Below the pieces are notes generated by a model, which was not told where the DNA came from, did no database searches, and was given only the letters and a program-made list of their open reading frames with translations. DNA of 64,000 nucleotides from Psoroptes ovis. Taxonomy: Eukaryota > Arthropoda > Arachnida > Sarcoptiformes > Psoroptidae. This document shows positions 15,064-24,702 of this stretch, piece after piece. Made by a program: the position numbers and the translations under genes. The stretch's first letter is position 1. The number at the start of each line of letters is the position of its first letter. The stretch is taken from the NCBI GenBank assembly GCA_002943765.1, contig PQWQ01000007.1:2916501-2980500 (forward strand). Direction: 5' to 3'.

Positions 15064-15266
15064 TGTGATGATTAATTTTATTTTATTTTTTTCAAAGTCA
15101 CAAAATTAAACAAAATTTTAACAACGTGTCTAATCAAAAGTCAATGAGTGAGTGAGCACCAAAAAGGCCACGCTTTTTTCCATCGCCAAACAGGCCCTGC
15201 AAAACGTGTGCTCTCTTTTTGCGCTCATTTCTAGGGATCGTTCATCGACGACGTACGGTCGTCACA
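15064..15266 (-). repeat. 3' LTR of the retrotransposon
   Basis: 203 bp, starting TGTGACGACC and ending CATCACA on the element strand. AATAAA hexamers (plus-strand TTTATT at 15077-15082 and 15082-15087) lie close to the 3' end and would serve as polyadenylation signals. The last 11 codons and the stop of pol are read inside this LTR. Confidence 0.95.
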
Positions 15267-18200
15267 CATCCCCACCTCCAATCTGAATTCATCCGGTGGA
15301 TGGAACAATCTTAACTTATTGGAATTAATTATTTCAGTTCTCCTTCCAGCCGGTCTATTTGGTCGATCGATCTCATATCTGACATCCGAGAGTCTCCTGA
15401 TTATGTTGTACGGGCCCTCCATTACCGGCGTTAGTTTTCCGTTGTTAGGATGCCAGGCAGTTTCGACCAATACTCTGTCCCCTGCTTTGAAGTTGGGCGT
15501 CTGATGTTTGAGATCAAAGTAAACTTTATTTTTCTCATGGTACTTGAGGGAGCGTTCATGAGCTAGTTTTCTCGCCTCTTCGATGGTTATATTTGTCCTC
15601 TCTCTAAACTGTTCGTAAGGTAGCGTGCCATACAACAAAAATGCGGGTGCAAATCCCGTAACCTCATGAGGAGTGTTATTGAATTCGTTCGCCACGTCTT
15701 TGATCAACGTCGCCCAATTTTTATTTTTGATGTTAGGATCGTTGATTTTGCACATTAATCTTTTTGTAAGTTCTTGGTTCGTTCTTTCATTAAGTCCATT
15801 ACATTTGGGATTTTGTGAACTGGTCAATAGTCGTTTTATTCCATGACGTCGTAAAAATTGTTTGTAATCCGACGACAGAAAAGCTGCCGCTCGATCTGAT
15901 AGTAGTTGCTTGATTGGTCCTATTTTTACCATTTGATTGATTACTTCTTTGTAGGCTTCTTTCGATGTATTTTTATGTGGGAAAACCCAAACGTATCGGG
16001 TGCAATGGTCGGTTACAATATGCAACAACGTTTTCTTCGACCCATATTTTGCGAACCCTAGTGCCGTGTCTATTGATACTAATTCAAACGGTTGTTCAGC
16101 TGGTGGTAACTGTTCTAACACAGCAAACTTCTTGATCTTGGTTTTCTTATTCTTTTGGCAAACTTCACAATGTTTTACAAAATTTGCGATATCATTGATG
16201 ATGTGAGGCCAATAATAAGTTGTTGATATCAGTTCAATCATCTTCTTCGTGCCAGGATGTCCAAATCTAGTGTGCGCTTCGGACAAAATTTCTCTTCTCA
16301 GATTAGCAGGGACTACGATTTTGGACATTCCTCTCCCCTCCCTCATTCGAAGACCATCAATAAGTTGGTATTTGTTTTTATCATCCATTCTGTCTTGTTC
16401 TTCGATCAGTCGCTGTTTTTGAATAAGATTAACTTGGGGAGCTCTCGATAAGGCATCCGCCTCATAATTGCCTTTACCATCTTTATATTTGATAACTAAA
16501 TCATACATTGATAGACGCAGTGACCATCGAAATAGTCTGCCGTTCAAATGTTTACAAGTTTTAATGTACTGTAAGGCAGAATGATCACTGTAAATTGTTG
16601 TTGTTTGGCCATGGATGTAGCAGTGCCATTTCTTAAGAGCCTCTACGATCGCAAGGCACTCTAACTCTGTGATGGGATAATTTTCTTCATGTTTGAATAA
16701 CTTTCTGGAGAAATATGATATCGGTAGTTCATCTCCGTTCGATTGTTTTTGTTTCAATACGGCTCCGATGCCTAGTTGACTAGCATCACAATATAAGATA
16801 CATGGTTGTGTTGGATTGAATATTGCTAATATTGGTGATGATGACAATAATTCCTTGAGTTTTTTAAAAGCATGTTCGCATTCATTTGACCAGATAAATG
16901 GTTGATCTTTCTTAAGAAGTTCTGTCAACGGCTTTCGTAACATGGCATGGTTTGGGATGTATTTGTGGTACACGTTCTCCATACCAAGGAATCGTTGGAC
17001 TTCTTTTGCGTCCTTAGGTGTTGGAAATTGAATTATCGCTGATACGTTATCTTTATTTGGTCGAACTGTGTTGTATGATATCTGATGACCCAAATAATCA
17101 ATTTTCGTTTGAGCGAATTCGCATTTAGATGGTTTTAATTTAGCGTTTTCTTTTTCAAAGGCATTTAGCACTTTGTCGATATTCTCAAGATGTTCTTCGA
17201 ATGTTTTATTGAATATTATCACGTCATCGAAATAATTTTCCACATTTTTTAAATCGTATTTCATGATGATTTGACGGATAACACGCTGGAATGTTGCTGG
17301 TGCATTTTTAAGACCGAAGGGCATTTTAGTCCACTCGTAATGACCGTTGTGCGTTGAAAAAGCAGTTTTGGGCATATCTTGTGGTGCCATCGGAATGTGC
17401 CAGTATCCCGAGCTTATATCTAATTTGGTAAAATACCGCTGGTTACACATTTTGTCTAAGATATCGTCGATTCGCGGTATCGGTTGATGGTCAGTTTCTG
17501 TGATGTCATTCAATTTACGATAATCGACACACATCCTGGTTTTACCTTCACCTTTCTTTTCAGCTAACGTAATTGGGAAGGAATATGGTGATGTCGATGG
17601 TCTTATGAAACCGTTGTCTAATAACTCTTTGATTGTTTGATCAATAAATGCTCGTTCCTTCGGTGATGTTCTGTATGGTCGTATGTAGATTGGAATATTC
17701 GATTTGAGATGTATCTGATGTTGTTCAAATTCGATGCAGCCTACGTCATTTTTTGATTGTGAAAAAACTTTACTATGTTTGTCAATCAATTTCATGAGTA
17801 GCTTTCGTTGTTGTTCATTTAATGTTTCACTTATTTGTACTTTGATATTATTGTTTTGACTGTTCAGAGAATTCACAATTTTATGTTTTTGTTGCACATT
17901 TACGTTGTTTGTTTGTTGATAAGTCACATTATTCTGTCTTCGTTGTATTTTAGCACTATTTGTTCGATGAAAATTAACATTTTGATGAAATTGATTTGGT
18001 GCTGTGTTTATTGGAATACCATCTTGGGTCAGTAAATTGTTACTAAGATTTAAATTAAGGCGAAACAACTGGCTGGTATCAAGACCCAGTAGTAGATCAG
18101 TATTTAAATTTCTGATTACATGAGCTTCCACCAGTTGGTGAATCTTGCCGATAGTTAAATTAATACGCACGCGACCTAGTGATGTAGTGGTGTTATCAAG

Positions 18201-18470
18201 TTGTCTAACAGTGATGATTGAATTGTCGAGAATTTGTAATTTTAATTTATTGAGCAAGTCATTCGAGATACAGGTAATCTCAGCTCCTGTATCAAGAAAC
18301 GCTTTAACAATTCTATTATTAATGGCACATTTAAAATAAATCAATTCACTAGGTCGCTGTACTCGTTTCCCGAAGTGTTCACTTGTACAGCTGGCTGTTG
18401 TTGATTGATATTTAACATTGCTGGTTGTTGAGTGATTTGATGAACTGACGGTGGTTGTTGGTTCGTGCAA
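15231..18470 (-). CDS. pol: Retrotransposon Pol: protease, reverse transcriptase, RNase H, integrase
   Basis: Polyprotein frame of 1,079 codons counted from its first Met; it is probably made by -1 frameshifting from gag rather than from that Met. In order: retropepsin motif FLDTGAEI (D60); RT about 290-460 with CVDYRKLN, LDISSGYW, MPFGLKNAPATFQ and YFDD (413-416); RNase H with LYCDAS (D562), ELECLAIVEAL and YSDHSAL (D629). Integrase follows with an H733-H738-C768-C771 zinc finger and catalytic D801, D859 and E895, that is D,D35E spacing, then a GPY motif near 1019. No chromodomain is seen. All catalytic residues are present and there are no internal stops. The C-terminus CDDRTSSMNDP is encoded by the 3' LTR. 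Identity as Ty3/Gypsy Pol is firm; I do not assign a clade. Confidence 0.96.
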   Translation of the reverse strand: MHEPTTTVSSSNHSTTSNVKYQSTTASCTSEHFGKRVQRPSELIYFKCAINNRIVKAFLDTGAEITCISNDLLNKLKLQILDNSIITVRQLDNTTTSLGRVRINLTIGKIHQLVEAHVIRNLNTDLLLGLDTSQLFRLNLNLSNNLLTQDGIPINTAPNQFHQNVNFHRTNSAKIQRRQNNVTYQQTNNVNVQQKHKIVNSLNSQNNNIKVQISETLNEQQRKLLMKLIDKHSKVFSQSKNDVGCIEFEQHQIHLKSNIPIYIRPYRTSPKERAFIDQTIKELLDNGFIRPSTSPYSFPITLAEKKGEGKTRMCVDYRKLNDITETDHQPIPRIDDILDKMCNQRYFTKLDISSGYWHIPMAPQDMPKTAFSTHNGHYEWTKMPFGLKNAPATFQRVIRQIIMKYDLKNVENYFDDVIIFNKTFEEHLENIDKVLNAFEKENAKLKPSKCEFAQTKIDYLGHQISYNTVRPNKDNVSAIIQFPTPKDAKEVQRFLGMENVYHKYIPNHAMLRKPLTELLKKDQPFIWSNECEHAFKKLKELLSSSPILAIFNPTQPCILYCDASQLGIGAVLKQKQSNGDELPISYFSRKLFKHEENYPITELECLAIVEALKKWHCYIHGQTTTIYSDHSALQYIKTCKHLNGRLFRWSLRLSMYDLVIKYKDGKGNYEADALSRAPQVNLIQKQRLIEEQDRMDDKNKYQLIDGLRMREGRGMSKIVVPANLRREILSEAHTRFGHPGTKKMIELISTTYYWPHIINDIANFVKHCEVCQKNKKTKIKKFAVLEQLPPAEQPFELVSIDTALGFAKYGSKKTLLHIVTDHCTRYVWVFPHKNTSKEAYKEVINQMVKIGPIKQLLSDRAAAFLSSDYKQFLRRHGIKRLLTSSQNPKCNGLNERTNQELTKRLMCKINDPNIKNKNWATLIKDVANEFNNTPHEVTGFAPAFLLYGTLPYEQFRERTNITIEEARKLAHERSLKYHEKNKVYFDLKHQTPNFKAGDRVLVETAWHPNNGKLTPVMEGPYNIIRRLSDVRYEIDRPNRPAGRRTEIINSNKLRLFHPPDEFRLEVGMCDDRTSSMNDP
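15267..15282 (-). other. Polypurine tract
   Basis: On the element strand, TTGGAGGTGGGGATG directly precedes the 3' LTR. Its purine-rich run and position fit the primer for plus-strand DNA synthesis. It lies inside the pol reading frame. Confidence 0.65.
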
Positions 18471-19504
18471 ATGGCCAATGAGTGGCGCTGTTTACATGAA
18501 GAGCAGGTGTATCGTGTACGACACTGTGTTGTCTTGTGGCCAGGTCGTAAACAAACGAAGCACAAACGTTTCGCTGTTGCCAAAGCTTTTCGTTGATTTT
18601 TGTCAATGTTGCTGTTGCAGAAGATTGTTCGATGATCGCCGTTACAAAAGGCACAGGTATCACGAATTCTCTGAGGCAATGTTGTTTGATTAACGTTGTA
18701 TTGGTTGGGATACAGCAGAAATAAACCGTCGACCCCATCCTTGAATGTTTCCAATAGTTCTTTGCAGTCTTTGATGGCCATTAGACGTGCAAAATCACCG
18801 AACCAATGTCGAACAAACTCTTTTCGTAGCCAATTATCGATGAAGGATGGTGGCAGATTGTTTTGTTTGGCAAGGAGATACATTTCTTTCATTTTGAAGT
18901 AGATTTCTTGGGCCAATTTTGGATTTTTGTCATCGAACTTCGGAAGATTGGCGATGGTATTCCGTATTTCATCTTCGATACGATAAGGGTCACGATAATT
19001 ATCATTTAATATCTTAAAAGCTTCGTTTAGTCCATGTTCGTTTGGTTCTAAGCCCCTTATAAGCTGTAATGGTGTTCCCTCTAAGCAAGATTTTAGTGTG
19101 AAAAAGCGTTCTTCGCTTGACATTTGGGAATATTTCTGGAAAAATAATTGTAGTTCTCGAATAAAATCGTTATAATCCATTGTGCAGCCATTAAATTTAG
19201 GCAATTCTCGTTTTTTGAATTGAATGAGATCAGGATAAGATGTTGTTCTTGGGTTGAAAAATTCGGTCAACTTGGCTATCATCGGTGCATATTTGCTTGC
19301 ATTGTCGCCGTTACTATCGTTGGTAGCATCATGCTCAACTAATAGATCATCTAGTTCCAAAAGTTCGTCAATAATCTTATTTACCATTTCTTTCGTTTCT
19401 TCATTATTAGTTAATCGATTTGTGAGCAATTTGTTATTCAACTTAAAGATTTTGGTACGCACGATTCCTCTTTTCTTAATATGTTCTTCATTATTGTCAC
19501 TCAT
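18341..19504 (-). CDS. gag: Retrotransposon Gag, BEL/Pao-like, with three zinc knuckles
   Basis: 387 residues. The middle part, from LPKFNG (101) through FFTLKSCLEGTPLQLIRGL to NDNYRDPYRIEDEI (180), follows the pattern of the DUF1759 region typical of BEL/Pao Gag. Three CCHC-type knuckles follow: CAFCNGDHRTIFC (284-296), CFVCLRPGHKTTQC (315-328) and CSSCKQRHSLAIC (334-346), spaced with an intervening basic helix as in Pao Gag. Gag should assemble virus-like particles and bind element RNA. The ATG at 19504 lies 12 nt after the 5' LTR. The frame ends TGA at 18341-18343, overlapping pol by 130 nt. The Pao-like Gag next to a Gypsy Pol is unusual. Confidence 0.9.
   Translation of the reverse strand: MSDNNEEHIKKRGIVRTKIFKLNNKLLTNRLTNNEETKEMVNKIIDELLELDDLLVEHDATNDSNGDNASKYAPMIAKLTEFFNPRTTSYPDLIQFKKRELPKFNGCTMDYNDFIRELQLFFQKYSQMSSEERFFTLKSCLEGTPLQLIRGLEPNEHGLNEAFKILNDNYRDPYRIEDEIRNTIANLPKFDDKNPKLAQEIYFKMKEMYLLAKQNNLPPSFIDNWLRKEFVRHWFGDFARLMAIKDCKELLETFKDGVDGLFLLYPNQYNVNQTTLPQRIRDTCAFCNGDHRTIFCNSNIDKNQRKALATAKRLCFVCLRPGHKTTQCRTRYTCSSCKQRHSLAICTNQQPPSVHQITQQPAMLNINQQQPAVQVNTSGNEYSDLVN
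18365..18371 (-). promoter_or_regulatory. -1 ribosomal frameshift heptamer GGGAAAC between gag and pol
   Basis: On the element strand the gag codons read TCG GGA AAC GAG, giving G_GGA_AAC, a canonical X_XXY_YYZ slippery site. Slipping one base back continues as GGG AAA CGA GTA, which is exactly the pol frame (FGKRVQRPSE), and bypasses the gag stop eight codons later. The frames differ by -1 as required. I could not establish a downstream pseudoknot by eye. Confidence 0.85.
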
Positions 19505-19516
19505 CTTGCTGGCTTA
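19505..19516 (-). other. 12-nt leader between 5' LTR and gag ATG (expected primer binding site)
   Basis: Element strand TAAGCCAGCAAG, then ATG. Primer binding sites complementary to a tRNA 3' end normally begin TGG within a few bases of the LTR; none is seen here. Priming may use an internal tRNA part, a site overlapping the start of gag, or self-priming. Confidence 0.6.
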
Positions 19517-19719
19517 TGTGATGATTAATTTTATTTTATTTTTTTCAAAGTCACAAAATTAAACAAAATTTTAACAACGTGTCTAATCAAAAGTCAATGA
19601 GTGAGTGAGCACCAAAAAGGCCACGCTTTTTTCCATCGCCAAACAGGCCCTGCAAAACGTGTGCTCTCTTTTTGCGCTCATTTCTAGGGATCGTTCATCG
19701 ACGACGTACGGTCGTCACA
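19517..19719 (-). repeat. 5' LTR of the retrotransposon
   Basis: 203 bp with no difference from the 3' LTR that I can see. It carries the promoter and transcript start for the element. It ends CATCACA next to the short leader, and its outer end abuts the TGCA duplication. Confidence 0.95.
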
Positions 19720-19723
19720 TGCA
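19720..19723. repeat. Target site duplication (right copy), TGCA
   Basis: Second copy of the 4-bp target duplication, outside the 5' LTR. Joining the host sequence through a single TGCA restores the receptor reading frame. Confidence 0.75.
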
Positions 19724-20647
19724 TACAAAATCAATAAAATCGGCATAGTATTCCACGTGATAATCATTGTTATTATCGATATTAAATTGATTAAACATAA
19801 TTTCCATTCATATTCATTAAATATTATACTCAAATAATAATAAAAAACAGACATAAACGATATTATCATGATAACTATTACAATGTCTACAATGAAATTA
19901 ATTTTTCACAAAGAAAAAAATACTTTACTCTTAATTCAAACAAGTTTATTCTTTTAAAATAACTGATCAAGCATTTAAGTGCGATTAACGATCATAATTA
20001 AACTTACCGAGAGCCAATACAAAAAAATTGAATGAGTTCGCAATTTTAGTCGAAATATTTTGCAAAAATTTCGATGCTAATTGCCGTTTATTACGATATA
20101 TGTAATAATATGGTGGATTGAAATAAAAATTTTCATTTCTATATAAAATTGAATATAATATTTTGACTGTCTTGGAATTTTTATATGATAATTTGAATAA
20201 ATATAATAATATTTGTATATTCAATATTACAAAAAATAAACTAAATTTACGATTAGAATTAGTCAAATAGATAATATTTGCAAATGTTATTGCATTTAAA
20301 TAATGATCATCGCCATGTTCACAATATTCAATAATTGCTCTTATAATACCGATGATTATAACAAATTTTGCCATTAATAATGTTTTACAAATATTACAAT
20401 CATAACGAAATGACAATAATATGGATAATGAAGATTTTTTCGACATTTGATCATAATGTTTACAATTGTTTTGATGTATTATTGTAAATAAAAGATATTC
20501 TTTTAGAAATGTTATTTGTTTCATTAGCACTAATGATCGAACCATTTTTATTAATATAATTATTATTATTTTAATTGTTCTGAATGAATTTTTTATTTTT
20601 TTCCACATTTTTTCTGTGTTCATTTTGTAAAAGATTGTTGAATGCAA

Positions 20648-23600
20648 ATGTTTATTTCAAAATTTTGATTCAAAGTAAAAAAAAATGTTCGAATGCGATT
20701 CATTATCAATAATGATTGAAATCATCGTTTTAAATACAATCGAAAATGGAAATTAAAAAAAAAAATTCCAAGACCAAAATGATTCAACTCAGACTCGAAT
20801 AAAAAATAAAATTGAAAATAATGGAAAAATATTGATTCGAAAATTGAAATTTTTCCATTTATAAAATCATATTTTATTTCAAACAAACAAACAAAAAATT
20901 CTTCCAATGAATATTTATTGATTTGAATATTATCATTATTATTATCATTGTTTTCAAATTTCAAATTTTCTTTTCGATTTTCAAATTTCAAAAAAAAAAA
21001 TTCTTATTCAAATATCTTAATGAGAATTTCACTTTTAAATTACAAATTCAAAATTAAGAAGAATAAACATTTAAAAACAAATTAAAATTCTTATATTTTC
21101 TCGTCAGGCGAATTTGGCTATTTATGGTGTTATTTTCAATCGTTGGTCAGGTCTATACCCCCTCATTTCCGGCCATACAATACCAATTATCCAAGTTGTA
21201 CATTCAACACAAAAGGTACAAGTCAATAACTGTTGACTTGTTATGAAAAAAAATTTGACAAAACAAAAAAACAAAACGAAATTCAAAACAAAAAACAAAA
21301 CAAGTCAATAAATGTTAAAATTATTAAACGAAAAATAAACAAATTTCATTCAAATTCAAAATTGATAAATTGATTTTCATTTATTTTTCTTTCAAGAAAA
21401 AGTGAAAATGATCAAAATGACTTTTATCGAACAATCAACGAGTTGTTTATTGCCGCTATTGCCAAGCAATTATACATTTTCATATTTTTTTTGTGTGTGT
21501 TTTAACATTAATTGTTTCGTTTGTAGACAAATATTCAAATATTTACATTTTAAAAATTATTATTTTCATTTTTGTTCATTTATTCATAAATGGAAATAAA
21601 ATTCTAAAAATAATTTTGTTTCAAATTCAAATTGTTTCAAAGGTGTTTCGAAACTTTTCAAATTTTTTTTTTCAAATTTGAATTTAAAAATCGCGCGCAT
21701 CAGATGGTGCTAGCTTCAATCTTTTTTTTTTTTCAAAATTTGAATTTTGAAAATTTTCAAAAATTTCCTCATCTAAGCCCACTGTGTTGTAATTTTAGAA
21801 AAAATTCAAACTCTTTGATTGGAATTTATCGATCAATCATCATCATTTTCTTGGAATTCCATTTAATTTCATTGTGAAATTAATCGATCATTTCATTGAA
21901 TTTAAATTGAAAACACAATTCTCATATCAAATTACAATTCCAATTAAAAATGAAGAAAAAAAAATTTAATGAAAGATCCGTCATTTCAAGAAATGATTAT
22001 TGGTAATTTGGAATTAGAATGCCAATTACCACGAAAAAAATTTAGTAAAATTAAATGAAATTCGATCAAATTTACCCTAAAATTAATAATTATTATTTTT
22101 TACCAAATCGAAATTATACAAGTTTGATCATTTAATATTATTTCTTGTTGTCGAATCAAGGATATTTAATTTGAAATTTTATTTTGAAAAAAAAATTAAA
22201 TTTTCTGATCTACAATTGATAAGATATCTATGCAATACCACTAGAACTATTTGAATCCTTGATATCATTATTATTATTATTATGATTATGAGGTCATTTG
22301 TTCAACATTTTTTGTTGTTGTTGTTGCCGATGATGATGATGATGATGATGATGCTTTTATTCCCTGTAGCTTCACATAATAATGATCAACTAAATCACCG
22401 AACAGCAGCAGAAGCAGCCGCAACAACAGCACCACCATTACCAACAACAACAAATAATGAAATCCTTGGAAATAAAACAAGATTGTGATGCTGATTGTGA
22501 CCTTTAACACAGATTGATGTACAAATTTCAATATTGATAGTTTGAGTGCATATCATCGAAGGTGGTTTATTCAATGTCGGTAGAATTAGTTGTTTTGCTG
22601 ACGGTGGTGGTGGTACTATCGATGATGTCAGAAATCAACGAGAGAGAAAAGTTTGTTTTTTTTTTTGAGAATTAAAACGAGGTCAAACTCGGTGATCATA
22701 GATGAATGGTTTTATTTTATTACCATCAAAACAATAATGAATAAGTGATGTAATACAATCATACTAATAATAACAAGTCGTTGATGATGATGATGCCAAG
22801 AAACACATATAATACCAGAACCAGATCAACCAGAGCGCAACAAGTTTCAGCAAGTTTTTTCATTTCATTTTGCTGAACTTAAATTTGGTTCAAACATCAT
22901 CATCATCAATAACAACAAAGAGTTGTGTCGTATTGTATTCTTTGTATTCAATTTTTTAAAATTATTTTCTCTGTAAAAAAACCTAAATTCAATTTTCCAT
23001 CTTTTATTACAACTTACATTCGACAATACAATTTTGTGCTTCAATTTAAAAAAAATATTCACATCATTCTCAATTCGAAATAACCAAAATAATAACCCAA
23101 CAATCAACAGCAGTATTCAATACAGATATTCAAATGTAGAAAATTGTAAAAAATCTTATTGAAATACCTTTGAAGATTCGACCTTTAAATTGATTTCTTT
23201 TCAAGTTTCTCTTTGAAATATTTTGGTCGACATTCAATCTTTTTGAATAAATCTTGGAAAATATTCAAAGAAAATAAAGAAGAAAATAATAAAAATCGCT
23301 GGAGATAATTTGACGGAAACAAACCAAGAAACTAACAAACAAATACATTCGGTTGGCAAAGAGTTGAGAAAGCAATAAATAATAATAATAATAATAATCG
23401 CAGGAGATGATGAAATGAATGGATGGTTCAGAAGTACTATGAAACAGGTAAACGGGAAATACCCGAATGAAGTAAGAGACAGAAAGCTGGAGAGAGTTGA
23501 CCTTGATGATGAATTTTCGAACTTAATTCATACTTGAAATTAACCATGAAACACTGAATATGTTCATTCATTTCTGGTGTAATAAAAATTGATGATAATA

Positions 23601-24702
23601 ATAATAATTGAATTATAATGATAATAAATTTCAAGTTTCAAGGAAGCAAACAACACCATCGTCAATAACAACAATGATTATGATGATGATAATAAAATAT
23701 GGGTAAGATATTGTATTCTTATTGAATTTTGATTTTATTCAAATCAAAATTTTGTTTCTCGAAAATTGAATTTAAACATTTTTATTCCGACAACAACAAA
23801 CCAAAAACCATGACCAAAAACGTTCATCGAAAAGGATTGAGGCAGAAATTTGAATCTTATTGACGCCATCAACTCTTGATGATAGTTTTCCTATGAATTT
23901 TTCTGCTAAAAATCTTCAATCAAAAATTCACAACAATTTTATAAATCATTCACATTCATTCACCAATACACAAGTGACTCGCCCAGTTAAACTTTGACCT
24001 TTTTTTAGTATTTGGATATCAAATCTTTGCTTGCTTTCAAATATTTGTTGCTGTTGTTTGTGATTGTATGTGTGCTGTTGGCACAAGAAAACTTTAAAAA
24101 AATTTATGAAAATTCATAAATGACTTGCATTTAAAATCTCAAGAAACTCTAAGCAACCAAAAAATTCTCAACATTTTGATCCAATATTTTGCCATAATCT
24201 ATAGCAACAAACGAAAAAGGTATGTAATTTTGAGAATACTCCAAAATTAATAATGAAAATCTGGAACGGAAACAAATCTGAATTTGTTTCAATTAAAATA
24301 AATTAATATTTCATTACTTATATCGATGATTCATTCACATTCACATTCAATATTCATACAAATTTTCAATTAACATTCAATTCATTCATCCATGTAGCAC
24401 CCTGCAATATGATTAGATTTAATAATCCCATAAATTTCAATTAATTCAGTCATTTATTCAATTTATTTATCTTTGAATACTGCTTTTCAATAATGAAAGA
24501 AATCAAAACGAATGACTAACCACAAATATTTCAAATTTTATTTATTCATATTATCAATCATAGACACCAATAACCACTGAAAAACAAATAACGAAGAAAA
24601 TAAATTTAAATTTTTGTTTGTTCAGTTAAAATTGAATTGATTTTGAATTTTATCTAGCTAAATATTTATTGTGCTGGGTGAATAAAAGAAATACGCATAC
24701 AT
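20648..24702. other. Intergenic region between receptor copy A and the C2 protein gene
   Basis: About 4 kb of AT-rich DNA shared between the upstream side of receptor copy A and the upstream side of the C2-domain gene. It contains GAT/ATG triplet repeats (about 22327-22352), AAT repeats near 23380-23398 and 23598, and a 9-bp-stem hairpin at 21218-21241. Promoters of both neighbours are probably here, but I can support no specific element. A frame at 22282-22488 resembles a signal peptide only because of the ATG repeat. Confidence 0.5.
21218..21241. repeat. Short inverted repeat (hairpin)
   Basis: ACAAGTCAA and TTGACTTGT form a perfect 9-bp stem around a 6-nt loop. The surrounding 60 bases (about 21160-21215) are less AT-rich than average. 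Function unknown. Confidence 0.45.

Larger units (their letters stand above)
15064..19719 (-). mobile_element. Complete Ty3/Gypsy-type LTR retrotransposon with Pao-like Gag
   Basis: A 4,656-bp element in minus orientation. Two 203-bp LTRs (15064-15266 and 19517-19719) look identical base for base and have TG...CA ends. TGCA duplications flank it. Inside lie one gag frame (18341-19504) and one pol frame (15231-18470), both open throughout. Domain order is PR-RT-RNase H-integrase, as in Ty3/Gypsy. There is no env-like frame. Base composition is visibly less AT-rich than the surroundings. Identical LTRs and intact frames suggest a recent, possibly still active copy. It interrupts exon 2 of receptor copy A. 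Confidence 0.95.
14308..20623 (-). pseudogene. Gustatory-receptor-like multi-pass membrane protein, copy A, disrupted by LTR retrotransposon
   Basis: A divergent seven-helix membrane protein, probably of the arthropod gustatory/odorant receptor superfamily; this family call is inferred from topology and gene structure. Exon 1 is 20623-20008 (start ATG for MNTEKMWKK; an upstream TTG frame is ignored) and ends at CTCG|GTAAGT in phase 1. Exon 2 starts at 19886 after TTTCATTGTAG, is broken at 19720 by the element, and resumes at 15063/15059 to 14454 (CTG|GTAATG, phase 0). A short exon 3 at 14364-14308 is tentative. Without the insertion and one TGCA copy the reading frame is continuous, about 481 codons. 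It shares NVPxNCY, KFLxML, xWQT and NKYGF with copy B at 26587-28178, plus both intron phases. As it stands, the ORF runs from exon 2 into the LTR and stops after about 11 LTR-encoded residues, so the product would lack the C-terminal half. Confidence 0.72.

Noticed and set aside
19684..19869. Separate small gene ending with CDDRTSSMNDP
   Set aside because: It is the host receptor exon 2 reading into the retrotransposon LTR, not an independent gene.
22282..22488. Signal-peptide-like frame with Leu and Met runs
   Set aside because: The hydrophobic stretch comes from TTG and ATG triplet repeats; no downstream donor or family motif.
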